From assembly GCF_027497355.1 (NCBI RefSeq), contig NZ_CP114909.1:2914001-2978000 (forward strand): a stretch of 64,000 nt of DNA, read 5' to 3'. Origin of the DNA: Micromonospora sp. WMMA1947. Its GTDB lineage: Bacteria; Actinomycetota; Actinomycetes; Mycobacteriales; Micromonosporaceae. Position 1 is the stretch's first letter. Every line of letters starts with the position of its first letter. The notes under the pieces were generated by a model. The model saw nothing but the letters and a program-made list of their open reading frames with translations, made no database searches and was not told where the DNA came from. Positions 16,151 through 24,672 of the stretch are shown here, in pieces. Position numbers and translations under genes: made by a program.

Positions 16151-17752
16151 TCAGCCCCGGCGGAACAGGGCGGCGAGGCGTCGCCAGAGACGCCGCAGCG
16201 GACCGCCCTCGGCGTCGGCGATCAGCCGGTCGGCGGTGGCGCGTGCCGCCGGGTCGAGGGCCGGCGTGGCCCGCGCCAGGTACGCCAGCGACACCGCCAC
16301 CGGCGTACGCCGGCCGGGTCCGGTCGCCACCTCGGTGACCCGGCCGGCCACCAGCGCGGCCACGTCGGTGCGCGTGTCCGGATCCACCCAGGCGGCGGTG
16401 ACCAGGGCGAACAGTGCCGCCTCGGCGGCCGGGCCGAGATCACCGGTGGCCAGTTCCCGCAGCACCCGCCGTCGCGCCGACCCGGCCCACGGCTCGTCGG
16501 TGCGATGGTGCAGCAGGCCGAGGCAGGCCCAGACCTGCGCGCAGCGCGTCCACAGTGCCGGATCCTGCCCGCCGAGCACCCGGCCCAGCGCGGTCTCCGG
16601 CGCCTCCGGCGGGTGTGCCAGCAGGGCCAGCAGGTCGGCGAGGTCCAGTGTGGCCAGCCCGACGGCGGCGTCGTACGCGGCCGGAGGGTGCGCCCAGGCC
16701 GGGTGCGCGAGCTGCTGGAGCCGTCGTACCGCTGCCGCCGAGGGGACGGGACCGTCGAGGGCCGTGGCGTCGTCGCCGGCCGGGGTCACCTGCCCGAGCC
16801 AGGGGCGGCCCCGGCAGCACTCGGCGAGGTCACCGTGCTCGTGCGTGTCGTCCGGGTGGTCACGGACGAAGTCGGCGAGGGCCACCAGGTGGTCCACGTT
16901 CCCGTCGCGCAGGTAGCGCAGCCGGTGCGCGGTGTGCACCGCGCAGTCGAAGGTGGGGTCCTTCGCCAGCGCCCGGTCGATCCAGCCCAGTGCCGCGTCG
17001 AGCCGGCCGTTGTCGGCCAGCGTGCCGGCGATGTCCGCGTAGACAGCGAGGTCGTCGGGATCGAGCGCGACAGCGCGTTCCAGTGCGGCGAGCGCCTCGG
17101 CGGTCCGGCCGGCGCTGCGGTACGCGTACCCGAGCCACACCTCGCCGAGTTTGGTGGGCTGTGCGCGTACCCCCCGGGTGGCCCAGGTGACGGCGAGGGT
17201 GACCTCGCCGAGGCGCCGGGCCAGCGCGGACGCCGCGCCCAGCAGCAGCGGATGGGCCGGGTGGACGGTGATCGCGTTGCGGGCCAGCGTGAGGTACGGC
17301 GCGAGCGGCTCGCGCAGCCGGCGCGGCGCGGGGTCCGGCGCCGCCGCGCAGACCTGCATGAGGATCCGGGCGGTGCGCTCCGGGTCGAGGCGTTCCGGCA
17401 GCTCGGCGGCGGTAACCCAGGGCACCGCGGCCCAGGGTGCGGCCGGCGCGTAGCCGGTGGCGGCGGCGAGCAGGTCGAGTCCCTCGGCGGGGCGCCCGGC
17501 GGCGGCGAGCAGGTGCGCGCGGGCCACCACGGCGCCGACGAACGCCTGCTGGCCGAGCGGGAAGAGGTCCAGGTCGCCGCCGCTGGCCGCGTTCAGCCGG
17601 GCGAGCGTCTCGTGCGCCTCGGGCAGCGTGGGGGAGCGGACCAGGGCGGCGGCCACGTGGTCGGCGGCGTGCCGCAGGTCGCCCTCGCCCAGTGCCAGCC
17701 GGGCCAGCGCGAGTTCCTCCTCCGCGGAGAGCGCGGCGTCGTCGTCGGGCAC
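16151..17752 (-). CDS. tetratricopeptide-repeat protein
   Basis: A 533-residue, Ala/Leu/Arg-rich protein built of helical repeats. TPR consensus (W/L-G-Y-A-F-A-P) is clearest around RSAGRTAEALAALERAVALD and NGRLDAALGWIDRALAKDP (about 200-270); a weaker pair opens the protein (ALARLALGEGDLRHAADHV). No signal peptide, catalytic domain or membrane helix is visible, so it is probably a cytoplasmic scaffold. The short basic C-terminal end (RRLWRRLAALFRRG) might contact membrane or nucleic acid. It starts at GTG 17752. Function is not recognised from context. Confidence 0.78.
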   Translation of the reverse strand: MPDDDAALSAEEELALARLALGEGDLRHAADHVAAALVRSPTLPEAHETLARLNAASGGDLDLFPLGQQAFVGAVVARAHLLAAAGRPAEGLDLLAAATGYAPAAPWAAVPWVTAAELPERLDPERTARILMQVCAAAPDPAPRRLREPLAPYLTLARNAITVHPAHPLLLGAASALARRLGEVTLAVTWATRGVRAQPTKLGEVWLGYAYRSAGRTAEALAALERAVALDPDDLAVYADIAGTLADNGRLDAALGWIDRALAKDPTFDCAVHTAHRLRYLRDGNVDHLVALADFVRDHPDDTHEHGDLAECCRGRPWLGQVTPAGDDATALDGPVPSAAAVRRLQQLAHPAWAHPPAAYDAAVGLATLDLADLLALLAHPPEAPETALGRVLGGQDPALWTRCAQVWACLGLLHHRTDEPWAGSARRRVLRELATGDLGPAAEAALFALVTAAWVDPDTRTDVAALVAGRVTEVATGPGRRTPVAVSLAYLARATPALDPAARATADRLIADAEGGPLRRLWRRLAALFRRG

Positions 17753-17919
17753 GTCGTCCTCTCGCCGGATCGGGTCGGTCGGTCAGCCGGGCAAGCCTAG
17801 GGGATCTTCCGTCAATTAGTGATCCACTGCGCACTCCTGCTCGTTGCGTTGATCGGTCCTGCTGAAACGTGCAAGACTGAGCACCGAACGCGCGGGAAAC
17901 GCGCAGAAGGAGGTCTGGA

Positions 17920-18969
17920 GTGACGCGTCCAGGGGCCGGAATGGCCGCCGACATCGACGAGCAGCCGGCCGGTTACGAGCGTCTGCTCTCCACCGAGCAC
18001 GCGGCGGCCATCGCCGAGGTGGCGGCCGTCGTCGCGCAACGCCGCCCCCGGCACGTGGTCTTCACCGCCCGGGGCACCTCCGACCACGCCGCGCTCTACG
18101 CGGCCTACCTGACCGAGATCCGCCTCGGCCTGCCCGCCGGGCTGGCCTCACCGAGCGCGATCACCGTCTTCGGCGCCCGGCCCGACCTCTCCGACGCGCT
18201 CGTCGTCGGCGTCAGCCAGAGCGGCGGCTCGCCCGACCTGGCCGAGGTGCTGCGGGTCGCCCGCGCCTCCGGGGCGCTCACCCTCGCCGTCACCAACAAC
18301 CCCGGTTCGCCGCTGGTGGAGACCGCCGAGCTGAGCGTCGACATCGCCGCCGGCCACGAACGCGCGGTCGCCGCCACCAAGACCTACACCGCCGAGCTGC
18401 TCGCGCTGCTCATGCTCATCGAGGGGGTACGCGCCGGTGACGGCGTGCTGCCCGCCGACGAGCGCGCCGCCCTGAGCCGCCTGCCCGAGCTGGCCGCGCG
18501 GACGCTCGCCGACGACACCCCGGCCCGGCTCGCCCCGCGCTACCGGTTCGCCGCCCAGCTCGTCACCACCGGCCGGGGCTACGCGTACCCGACCGCCCGG
18601 GAGGCGGCGCTGAAGCTGATGGAGACCTCGTACCTCCCGGCGCTCGCCTTCTCCGGCGCCGACCTGCTGCACGGCCCGCTCGCCATGACCGACCCGGACG
18701 TCCCGGTGCTCGCCGTGGTCGGCTCCGGCCCCGGCGGTACGTCCATGCGCGAGGTGCTGCCCCGGCTCGGCGAGCGCCGCGCCGACGTGGTGGTGGTCGG
18801 CTCCGCCGAGGTCGGCGAGACCCGGATGGCGGTGCCCGAGGTCGACGAGCGGTACGCGCCGCTGCTCGACATCCTGCCGCTGCAGCGGCTCGCGCTGTCC
18901 CTGGCGCTCGCACGCGGCGAGGACCCGGACGCGCCGCGCGGCTTGAAGAAGGTCACGGCGACGATGTGA
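17920..18969 (+). CDS. SIS-domain sugar-phosphate isomerase/deaminase-like protein
   Basis: A 349-residue protein with two SIS domains, corresponding to the isomerase half of glucosamine-6-phosphate synthase but without the glutaminase half. Phosphosugar loops include FTARGTSDHAA, VGVSQSGGSPD and ATKTYTAELLAL, with the second domain around GRGYAYPTAREAALKLMET. Stand-alone double-SIS proteins (AgaS or NagB-II type) handle amino-sugar phosphates; the exact reaction is uncertain. AAGGAGG stands 7 bases before GTG 17920. The pdtaS-like gene follows 25 bases downstream, so the two may be co-transcribed. Confidence 0.87.
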   Translation: MTRPGAGMAADIDEQPAGYERLLSTEHAAAIAEVAAVVAQRRPRHVVFTARGTSDHAALYAAYLTEIRLGLPAGLASPSAITVFGARPDLSDALVVGVSQSGGSPDLAEVLRVARASGALTLAVTNNPGSPLVETAELSVDIAAGHERAVAATKTYTAELLALLMLIEGVRAGDGVLPADERAALSRLPELAARTLADDTPARLAPRYRFAAQLVTTGRGYAYPTAREAALKLMETSYLPALAFSGADLLHGPLAMTDPDVPVLAVVGSGPGGTSMREVLPRLGERRADVVVVGSAEVGETRMAVPEVDERYAPLLDILPLQRLALSLALARGEDPDAPRGLKKVTATM

Positions 18970-18994
18970 GGCCCGGCGTGGCACGCTGTGGGGC

Positions 18995-20599
18995 GTGTCC
19001 ACCCTCCGTGACCTCGCCGAGGAGCACACCGCGCTCCGCCCGGCCGACATCGACCACCTGCACCGGATCGCCGGCGACTGGCAGCTGCTGTCCGACCTGT
19101 CCTTCGCCGACCTGCTGCTCTGGGTGCCGGTGGACGGCGACGGCACGTACCTCTGCGTGGCCCAGGTCCGTCCCACCACCGCGCCGACCGCCTACCTGGA
19201 CGACCAGGTCGGGCGCATCGTCGGCGGGGCCGAGGTAGCCCACCTGGAGGTGGCCCACCGGCAGGGGCGAATCTGGCGCGAGGGCGACCCGGTCTGGTAC
19301 GGCGACGTCCCGGCCCGCCACGAGGCGATCCCGGTCCGGCTGCGCACCGGCGACGGTGAAGCCGGCGAGGTGATCGCCGTGGTGGGCCGGGACACCAACC
19401 TGTCCACCGCGCGCACCCCGAGCCAGCTCGAACTGAACTACCTGACCACCGCCGACGACCTCGCCCAGATGATCGCCGACGGCACGTTCCCGCCGCCCCG
19501 GCACCCCGGCGAGACCACCTCGGCGCCCCGGGTCGGCGACGGTCTGGTGCGGCTCGACGCCAACGGCAAGGTCACCTACGCCAGCCCGAACGCGCAGTCC
19601 GCGTACCGCCGCCTCGGCTACGCCTCCCACCTGGTCGGCGAGGACCTGGCCAAGCTGCACCGCCGGCTCGCCGGCGACCCCCTTGAAGGCACCGACGCGG
19701 GCAACGCCGTGCTCGCCGCGCTGCGCGGCGAGGCGCCACCCCGCCGGGAGATCGACGCGCGCGGCGCCACCATGCTCACCCGGGCGCTGCCGCTGATGCC
19801 CGCCGGAGTGCCGATCGGCGCGCTGGTGCTGGTCCGCGACATCACCGAGGTACGCCGCCGCGACCGCGCCCTGATCACCAAGGACGCCACCATCCGGGAG
19901 ATCCACCACCGGGTGAAGAACAACCTCCAGACCGTCGCCGCGCTGCTGCGCCTCCAGGCCCGGCGGGTCGCCATGCCCGAGGCGCGGGTGGCGCTCGAGG
20001 AATCGGTACGCCGGGTCGCCTCGATCGCGCTCGTCCACGAGACGCTCTCCATGTCCAGTGACGAGGTGGTCGAGTTCGACGGCATCGTGGACCGGGTCGC
20101 CAGCGCCGCCACCGAGGTCGCCGTCACCGAGGTGAGCGTGGGCATGCGCCGCCGTGGCACCTTCGGCGTCCTGCCCGCCGAGATCGCCACCTCGCTGGTG
20201 ATGGTGCTCAACGAGCTGCTGCTCAACGCCGTGGAACACGGCTTCCCACCGGCCGACGAGGAGACCGCCGCGCCTCCTGCTGTGGAGGCGGCGGTCACCG
20301 CGGCCCGGCCCGAGGCGGTGGTCGACGCGGCCCGGCCCGAGGTGGTGGTCACCGCGCACCGGGCCCGCAAGCAACTGCACGTCACAGTGACCGACAACGG
20401 CCGGGGACTGCCCGAGCAGTTCGACGCCGAACGCGGCGGCAACCTGGGCCTGCAGATCGTCCGGGCGCTGGTCACCGGCGAGCTGCGCGGCACCATCGAC
20501 CTGCGCAACGGCGCCGACGGCGGCACCGAGGCGACCATCGTCGTACCGCTGGCCCGCGGCACCACCGACCGCCTCACCGGACGAGCAGGGCCACCGTGA
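18995..20599 (+). CDS. pdtaS: PdtaS-type sensor histidine kinase
   Basis: A 534-residue soluble kinase of the PdtaS type: an N-terminal GAF-like sensor (about 1-150), a PAS domain (about 185-285), a HisKA_2 dimerisation helix with REIHHRVKNNLQT (His304/His305) and a HATPase domain (NELLLNAVEHGF; DNGRGLP; GNLGLQIVRALV). Its mycobacterial homologue phosphorylates the RNA-binding antiterminator PdtaR; no pdtaR is in this window. Within the ATPase, after EHGFPPADEE, there is an Ala/Pro/Val-rich insert of about 30 residues with a tandem 27-bp repeat. The stop overlaps the convergent glycosyltransferase by 26 bp. Symbol by homology and synteny. Confidence 0.9.
   Translation: MSTLRDLAEEHTALRPADIDHLHRIAGDWQLLSDLSFADLLLWVPVDGDGTYLCVAQVRPTTAPTAYLDDQVGRIVGGAEVAHLEVAHRQGRIWREGDPVWYGDVPARHEAIPVRLRTGDGEAGEVIAVVGRDTNLSTARTPSQLELNYLTTADDLAQMIADGTFPPPRHPGETTSAPRVGDGLVRLDANGKVTYASPNAQSAYRRLGYASHLVGEDLAKLHRRLAGDPLEGTDAGNAVLAALRGEAPPRREIDARGATMLTRALPLMPAGVPIGALVLVRDITEVRRRDRALITKDATIREIHHRVKNNLQTVAALLRLQARRVAMPEARVALEESVRRVASIALVHETLSMSSDEVVEFDGIVDRVASAATEVAVTEVSVGMRRRGTFGVLPAEIATSLVMVLNELLLNAVEHGFPPADEETAAPPAVEAAVTAARPEAVVDAARPEVVVTAHRARKQLHVTVTDNGRGLPEQFDAERGGNLGLQIVRALVTGELRGTIDLRNGADGGTEATIVVPLARGTTDRLTGRAGPP
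20300..20353 (+). repeat. 27-bp tandem duplication within pdtaS
   Basis: Two adjacent 27-bp units (20300-20326 and 20327-20353) differ at only a few positions and encode AARPEAVVD and AARPEVVVT. They lie in a loop insertion of the ATP-binding domain and keep the frame. Confidence 0.85.
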
Positions 20600-22349
20600 T
20601 CCCCGGCCGGGGCCAGACCTGCCGCACCGTGTAGCCCGCGCGCAGCGCGTCGCCCTTCGCGCCCGGCACCGCCGCCGTCGGGTCCGCGCGACGGCCGGTG
20701 ACCACCAGCCAGACCCGGTCCACCCCGGCCAGGCACCGCGCCGGATCGTCGCACTCGACGGCCCAGAGGCTCGCGTCCTGACGCTGGTCGCGGACCACGA
20801 GCACGTCGCGCGGCAGCCTCGGCCCCAGGTGGTACGCCATGCCGAGATCCGGGAACAGCCACCCGTCCCGGGGTGAGTAGACGATCGCGTCGCCCGGCCG
20901 CTGCTCGGCGCGGATGATCCGGGCGGCGCCCGCGTAGTCGACGGGTGCGCTGCGCGGCCACTCGTGGGTACGGCGCAGGGCCGCCTGATCGGGCAGCCCG
21001 AGCAGCCCGGCCAGGACCACCACCGCGAGTCCGGCCGCGAGCGGTTGCCCTGCCTTCTGTGGTGCCGGACCGGTCCGCGTTGTCCCCGCCAGCGCGGCGC
21101 CGGCCAGTACGCAGGCGAACGGCACCGTGAAGACCAGGTAGCGGGTCACCCAGAGCGGCACCACGGCTCCGGCGGCGAAGACCAGCAGCACCGGCAGCAG
21201 CACGGCGGCGGCGGGCAGCAGCGCCCGTCTGCCCAGCCGGGCGGTGCCGAGCGCCGCGAGCGCGAGCACGAACCCGCCGACGACGCCGCTCTGCGCCAGC
21301 GCACCCGGTAGCGCCGCCAGGTCCGGCAGGCGCGCCGGGTCCACCCAGTCGAGTTGCCGTCCGCGCTGTCCCCGGGCGACGAGCGCCAGCGGGGTGACGA
21401 GCACGACGACCGGCACCAGCGCCAGCAGCCACCCGGCCAGCACCCGTCGGCCGGGCGCCGACGCCTCCCGAGCCTCGCCGGTCACGTCCTGCGGTTCCGC
21501 TTCCGGCGCGTCCGTGCCGTGCTCCCTGCTCCCCCCGGGATGCGGTGACACCGGTGACGTCCCACCGGCGCTCGATCTCGTGGCCGGGTGGAACGCCGTG
21601 GGTGTCTGCGGGGCGCCGTGACACCCGTGGCGTTCCACCGGCGCTCGATCTCGTGGCTGGGTGGAACGTCGTGGGTGTCTGCGGCGTGGCCGGCTCGCGT
21701 CGGGCATCTCGGCTCGGAACTGGCCGGGCGGATCTACGACCGCCGCGGGGCCACGTGCGGCGGTCAGCAGCACCACCACGGCGTGCGCGGCGAGCAGCGT
21801 GAGCGCGAGCAGGTGGAGCAGGCCGAGCGCGGCGACCGCTGCGGCGTACCCCGCCCAGCGCCACCGCCCGGGCCGGCGCAGCGCCTCGACCAGCAGCAGC
21901 GTGGCCAGCACGGCGAGCAGCGTCGCGAGGGCGTACGGGCGGGCCTCCTGGCCGTACCGCGAGGTGACCGGCAGGACCGCGAACAGCACTCCGGCCAGCA
22001 GCCCGGCGCGACGGCCGACGAGCACCGCGCCGAGGCGGGCGGTGAGCGCGGCGGCCACCGCCATGGCCAGCGCCGACGGCAGCCGCAACGCCGTCGGCGA
22101 CGTACCGGCCAGCGCCGTCCAGCCGTGCGCGAGCAGGTAGTACGGCCCGGTGGCGGCGTCGATCGTGCGGGTCATCCGGATCAGGTCCGGTAACGGCCGG
22201 GTGGCCGCGCTCCAGGTGGCCAGCTCGTCCCGCCACGGCTGGGCGTGCCCGATGCCCGCCAGCGTCACCACGAGCGTGAGCAGTCCGGGAACCACCCACA
22301 CCACCGGACCCGACCGGCCGCGGGCAGACGCGGGCGCGAACCTCCTCAC
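20574..22349 (-). CDS. GT39-like polytopic membrane glycosyltransferase
   Basis: A 591-residue integral-membrane protein of the Pmt/ArnT-like (GT39, GT-C) type. After a first helix (VVWVVPGLLTLVVTLAGIG) comes the lumenal-loop acidic motif QPWRDELATWSAA, expected to hold the catalytic Asp or Glu, followed by many helices and a soluble C-terminal domain. Such enzymes move sugars from polyprenyl-phosphate donors. A hydrophilic stretch of roughly 100 residues between helices contains two copies of a palindromic repeat read in different frames. The start is GTG 22349; the frame could extend to 22418. The 3' end overlaps pdtaS by 26 bp. Confidence 0.82.
   Translation of the reverse strand: MRRFAPASARGRSGPVVWVVPGLLTLVVTLAGIGHAQPWRDELATWSAATRPLPDLIRMTRTIDAATGPYYLLAHGWTALAGTSPTALRLPSALAMAVAAALTARLGAVLVGRRAGLLAGVLFAVLPVTSRYGQEARPYALATLLAVLATLLLVEALRRPGRWRWAGYAAAVAALGLLHLLALTLLAAHAVVVLLTAARGPAAVVDPPGQFRAEMPDASRPRRRHPRRSTQPRDRAPVERHGCHGAPQTPTAFHPATRSSAGGTSPVSPHPGGSREHGTDAPEAEPQDVTGEAREASAPGRRVLAGWLLALVPVVVLVTPLALVARGQRGRQLDWVDPARLPDLAALPGALAQSGVVGGFVLALAALGTARLGRRALLPAAAVLLPVLLVFAAGAVVPLWVTRYLVFTVPFACVLAGAALAGTTRTGPAPQKAGQPLAAGLAVVVLAGLLGLPDQAALRRTHEWPRSAPVDYAGAARIIRAEQRPGDAIVYSPRDGWLFPDLGMAYHLGPRLPRDVLVVRDQRQDASLWAVECDDPARCLAGVDRVWLVVTGRRADPTAAVPGAKGDALRAGYTVRQVWPRPGITVALLVR
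21546..21691. repeat. two tandem 73-bp palindromic units inside the glycosyltransferase gene
   Basis: Unit 1 (21546-21618) and unit 2 (21619-21691) match at 61 of their first 66 positions. Each is itself an imperfect hairpin: a 20-base arm beginning GACACC and ending TTCCACC or TCCCACC pairs with GGTGGAAC...GGGTGTC across a central GGCGCTCGATCTCGTGG. Because 73 is not a multiple of 3, the gene reads the two copies in different frames, and it stays open. Confidence 0.9.
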
Positions 22350-22438
22350 CCCCGCAGCGTCACACGCCCGCTCCCCTCCACCCGCCCGCTCCCCCGAAAC
22401 CCACCCACCCGGCCCCACCCGAACCCCACCCGGCCCCG

Positions 22439-22495
22439 TCGATCATGAGGTTGACGGCATCCACCGTCCCCTTTGTCCCCGCCAACTTCATGATC
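22439..22495. repeat. dispersed palindrome, GATCATGA family, copy 1
   Basis: A 57-bp element bounded by GATCATGAGGTTGACGGC on the left and GCCAACTTCATGATC on the right, arms that are imperfect inverted repeats around a variable centre containing CTTTGTC. A second copy is at 34949-35005. It lies in the space between the glycosyltransferase and the sulfur operon. Confidence 0.8.
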
Positions 22496-22587
22496 AGCGG
22501 GGTGGGTGCGGGCGGGGTGGGCCCGTGATGTGGGATCACAGTGCGGAGCTGTGGTCGGGCAGGGCGTGATGTGGCAGCATGAGGCAC

Positions 22588-22674
22588 ATGACCGCCGCTG
22601 TCGTCCGCCGCTTCGTGGCTCGCCGCCACGTCGATTACGGCCGCGTGCGCAGCGCGATCTGTCCGGCCCACTGA
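22588..22674 (+). CDS. putative cysteine-responsive leader peptide
   Basis: A 28-codon open frame upstream of sulfite reductase reading MTAAVVRRFVARRHVDYGRV and then RSAICPAH. The R-R-H-V-D-x-x-R-V-x-S-A-x-C pattern matches the short 'putative leader peptides' found before sulfur-assimilation genes in actinomycetes; the single Cys near the end is typical. A GAGG lies 3 bases before the ATG. 133 bases separate its stop from the sulfite reductase start and include short GC hairpins (such as 22698-22703 with 22708-22713). Attenuation by cysteine supply is inference. Confidence 0.7.
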   Translation: MTAAVVRRFVARRHVDYGRVRSAICPAH

Positions 22675-22807
22675 CGACGCCCGACCTTTCCGTCTCGGGC
22701 GCGTACTCGCGCCGGCCGTCATCGACATCGCCGTCCACGGCCCTCTCCAGGGTCGGCCGCCGCGCCCGCGCTCCCAGGCACCGCAGCAGACCATGGAGGA
22801 CGCCGCG

Positions 22808-24517
22808 ATGGCGGTCAGCAGCACCCCGACCCGTCCCGACACCCCGGCGCCTGCCGCCCGTGCGCCCCGCCGGCCACGCGGCGAGGGGCAGTGGGCGCTC
22901 GGACACCGTGAGCCGCTCAACCCCAACGAGCGGATCAAGAAGGACGACGACCCGCTGAACGTGCGGGACCGGATCGAGAACATCTACGCCCACCGCGGTT
23001 TCGCCTCGATCGACCCGCAGGACCTGCGCGGCCGGTTCCGCTGGTGGGGCCTCTACACCCAGCGCAAGGCCGGCATCGACGGCGGGCGTACCGCCGTGCT
23101 GGAGCCGCACGAGCTGGAGGACGAGTTCTTCATGCTCCGCGTCCGGGTGGACGGCGGCCAGCTCAACCTGGCCCAGCTCCGCGTGATCGCGGACATCTCC
23201 CGCGAGTTCGCCCGGGACACCGCCGACATCACCGACCGGCAGAACATCCAGTACCACTGGATCCGGGTCGAGGACATGCCGGAGATCTGGCGCCGGCTGG
23301 AGGCGGTGGGCCTGCAGACCACCGAGGCGTGCGGCGACTGCCCCCGGATCGTGCTGGGCAGCCCGGTCGCCGGGGTGGCCCGGGACGAGGTGCTCGACCC
23401 GACCCCGGCGATCGACGAGATCGTCCGCCGGTACGTCGGCGACAAGGCGTTCTCCAACCTGCCCCGCAAGTTCAAGACCTCGATCTCCTGGCTGGTCGAC
23501 ACCCCGTACGAGGCGAACGACATCTCGTTCCTCGGCGTGGAGCACCCGGAGCACGGTCCCGGCTTCGACGTCTGGGTGGGTGGCGGGCTGTCCACCAACC
23601 CGATGCTGGCCAAGCGGCTCGGCGTCTGGGTGCCGCTCAACGAGGTGCCGGACGTCTGGGCCGGTGTGGTCGGCATCTTCCGCGACTACGGCTACCGCCG
23701 GCTGCGCAACCGGGCCCGGCTGAAGTTCCTGGTCGCCGACTGGGGCGTGGAGCGGTTCCGCGAGGTGCTGGAGAAGGAGTACCTGGGCCGCACGCTGCTG
23801 GACGGTCCGGCCGCGGAGCTGCCGGCGAAGCCGGTCGACCACATCGGTGTGCACGCCCAGCGTGACGGCGCGAACTACGTCGGCGCGGCCCCGGTGGTGG
23901 GCCGCGTCTCCGGCACCCAGCTGGCGCAGCTCGCCGACGTGGTCGAGGCGCACGGCAGCGGCCGGGTGCGGCTCACCCCGTACCAGAAGCTGCTCGTGCT
24001 GGACGTGCCGCCGCAGCGGACCGAGGAGCTGGTCGCGGCGCTGCGCGGGATCGGCCTGGAGGCCCGGCCGTCGGCCTGGCGGCGCGGCACGATGGCCTGC
24101 ACCGGTATCGAGTTCTGCAAGCTGGCGATCGTCGAGACCAAGCGGCGCGGCGAGGAACTGGTCGCGCGCCTGGAGGAGCAGCTGCGCGACTTCGACGCGG
24201 ACATCTCCATCCACCTCAACGGCTGCCCGAACGCCTGCGCCCGCACCCAGGTCGCCGACATCGGGCTCAAGGGCCAGCTCGTGGTCGGCCCGGACGGCCG
24301 GCAGGTCGAGGGCTTCCAGGTGCACCTCGGCGGCGGCCTCGGCATGGCGCAGGGGCAGACCGCCGGTTTCGGCCGCAAGCTGCGCGGTCTGAAGACCACC
24401 GCGGAGGAGCTTCCGGCGTACGTGGAACGACTGGCCCGCCGCTACCTGGCCGGCCGGACCGAGGGCGAGACGTTCGCCAACTGGGTGATCAGAGTCGACG
24501 AGGAGGAGCTCCGATGA
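22808..24517 (+). CDS. sir: ferredoxin-dependent assimilatory sulfite (nitrite) reductase
   Basis: A 569-residue siroheme/[4Fe-4S] reductase that reduces sulfite to sulfide. Cluster ligands are visible as CTGIEFC and NGCPNAC, with TEACGDCPRIVLG and the siroheme-binding segment TDRQNIQYHWIR. The downstream cysH and chelatase genes favour sulfite over nitrite as substrate. ATG 22808 is preferred to ATG 22793 because GGAGGA sits 6 bases before it. It is the first structural gene of a four-gene sulfur operon and overlaps the next ATG by 4 bp. Confidence 0.93.
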   Translation: MAVSSTPTRPDTPAPAARAPRRPRGEGQWALGHREPLNPNERIKKDDDPLNVRDRIENIYAHRGFASIDPQDLRGRFRWWGLYTQRKAGIDGGRTAVLEPHELEDEFFMLRVRVDGGQLNLAQLRVIADISREFARDTADITDRQNIQYHWIRVEDMPEIWRRLEAVGLQTTEACGDCPRIVLGSPVAGVARDEVLDPTPAIDEIVRRYVGDKAFSNLPRKFKTSISWLVDTPYEANDISFLGVEHPEHGPGFDVWVGGGLSTNPMLAKRLGVWVPLNEVPDVWAGVVGIFRDYGYRRLRNRARLKFLVADWGVERFREVLEKEYLGRTLLDGPAAELPAKPVDHIGVHAQRDGANYVGAAPVVGRVSGTQLAQLADVVEAHGSGRVRLTPYQKLLVLDVPPQRTEELVAALRGIGLEARPSAWRRGTMACTGIEFCKLAIVETKRRGEELVARLEEQLRDFDADISIHLNGCPNACARTQVADIGLKGQLVVGPDGRQVEGFQVHLGGGLGMAQGQTAGFGRKLRGLKTTAEELPAYVERLARRYLAGRTEGETFANWVIRVDEEELR

Positions 24518-24672
24518 GCGATGCCCGATCCGCGCCTCTCTACTGCCCGTACTGCGGTGAGGAGGACCTGCGGCCGCACGAGGCCGGGCACGGCGCCTGG
24601 GAGTGCCACGCCTGCGCGCGGGTCTTCGCGGTGAAGTTCACCGGCCTGCTGAGCCGGGCGGTGACCCGGTGA
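24514..24672 (+). CDS. 52-residue zinc-ribbon protein of the sulfur operon
   Basis: A small frame wedged between sulfite reductase and cysH, overlapping both by 4 bp (ATGA and GTGA), which argues strongly that it is translated. It carries two CxxC pairs (YCPYCGEE and ECHACARVF), a zinc-ribbon pattern, then FAVKFTGLLSRAV. The function is unknown to me; small cysteine-rich proteins in this position recur in actinomycete sulfur operons, as far as I recall. A zinc-binding or iron-sulfur accessory role for the reductase is a guess. Confidence 0.85.
   Translation: MSDARSAPLYCPYCGEEDLRPHEAGHGAWECHACARVFAVKFTGLLSRAVTR

Noticed and set aside
17818..17828. AGTG-ATC-CACT palindrome upstream of the SIS-domain gene, considered as a DasR-type GntR site
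   Set aside because: It is only 11 bp with 4-bp arms and lacks the GTCTAGAC centre expected for DasR, so it could easily be chance.
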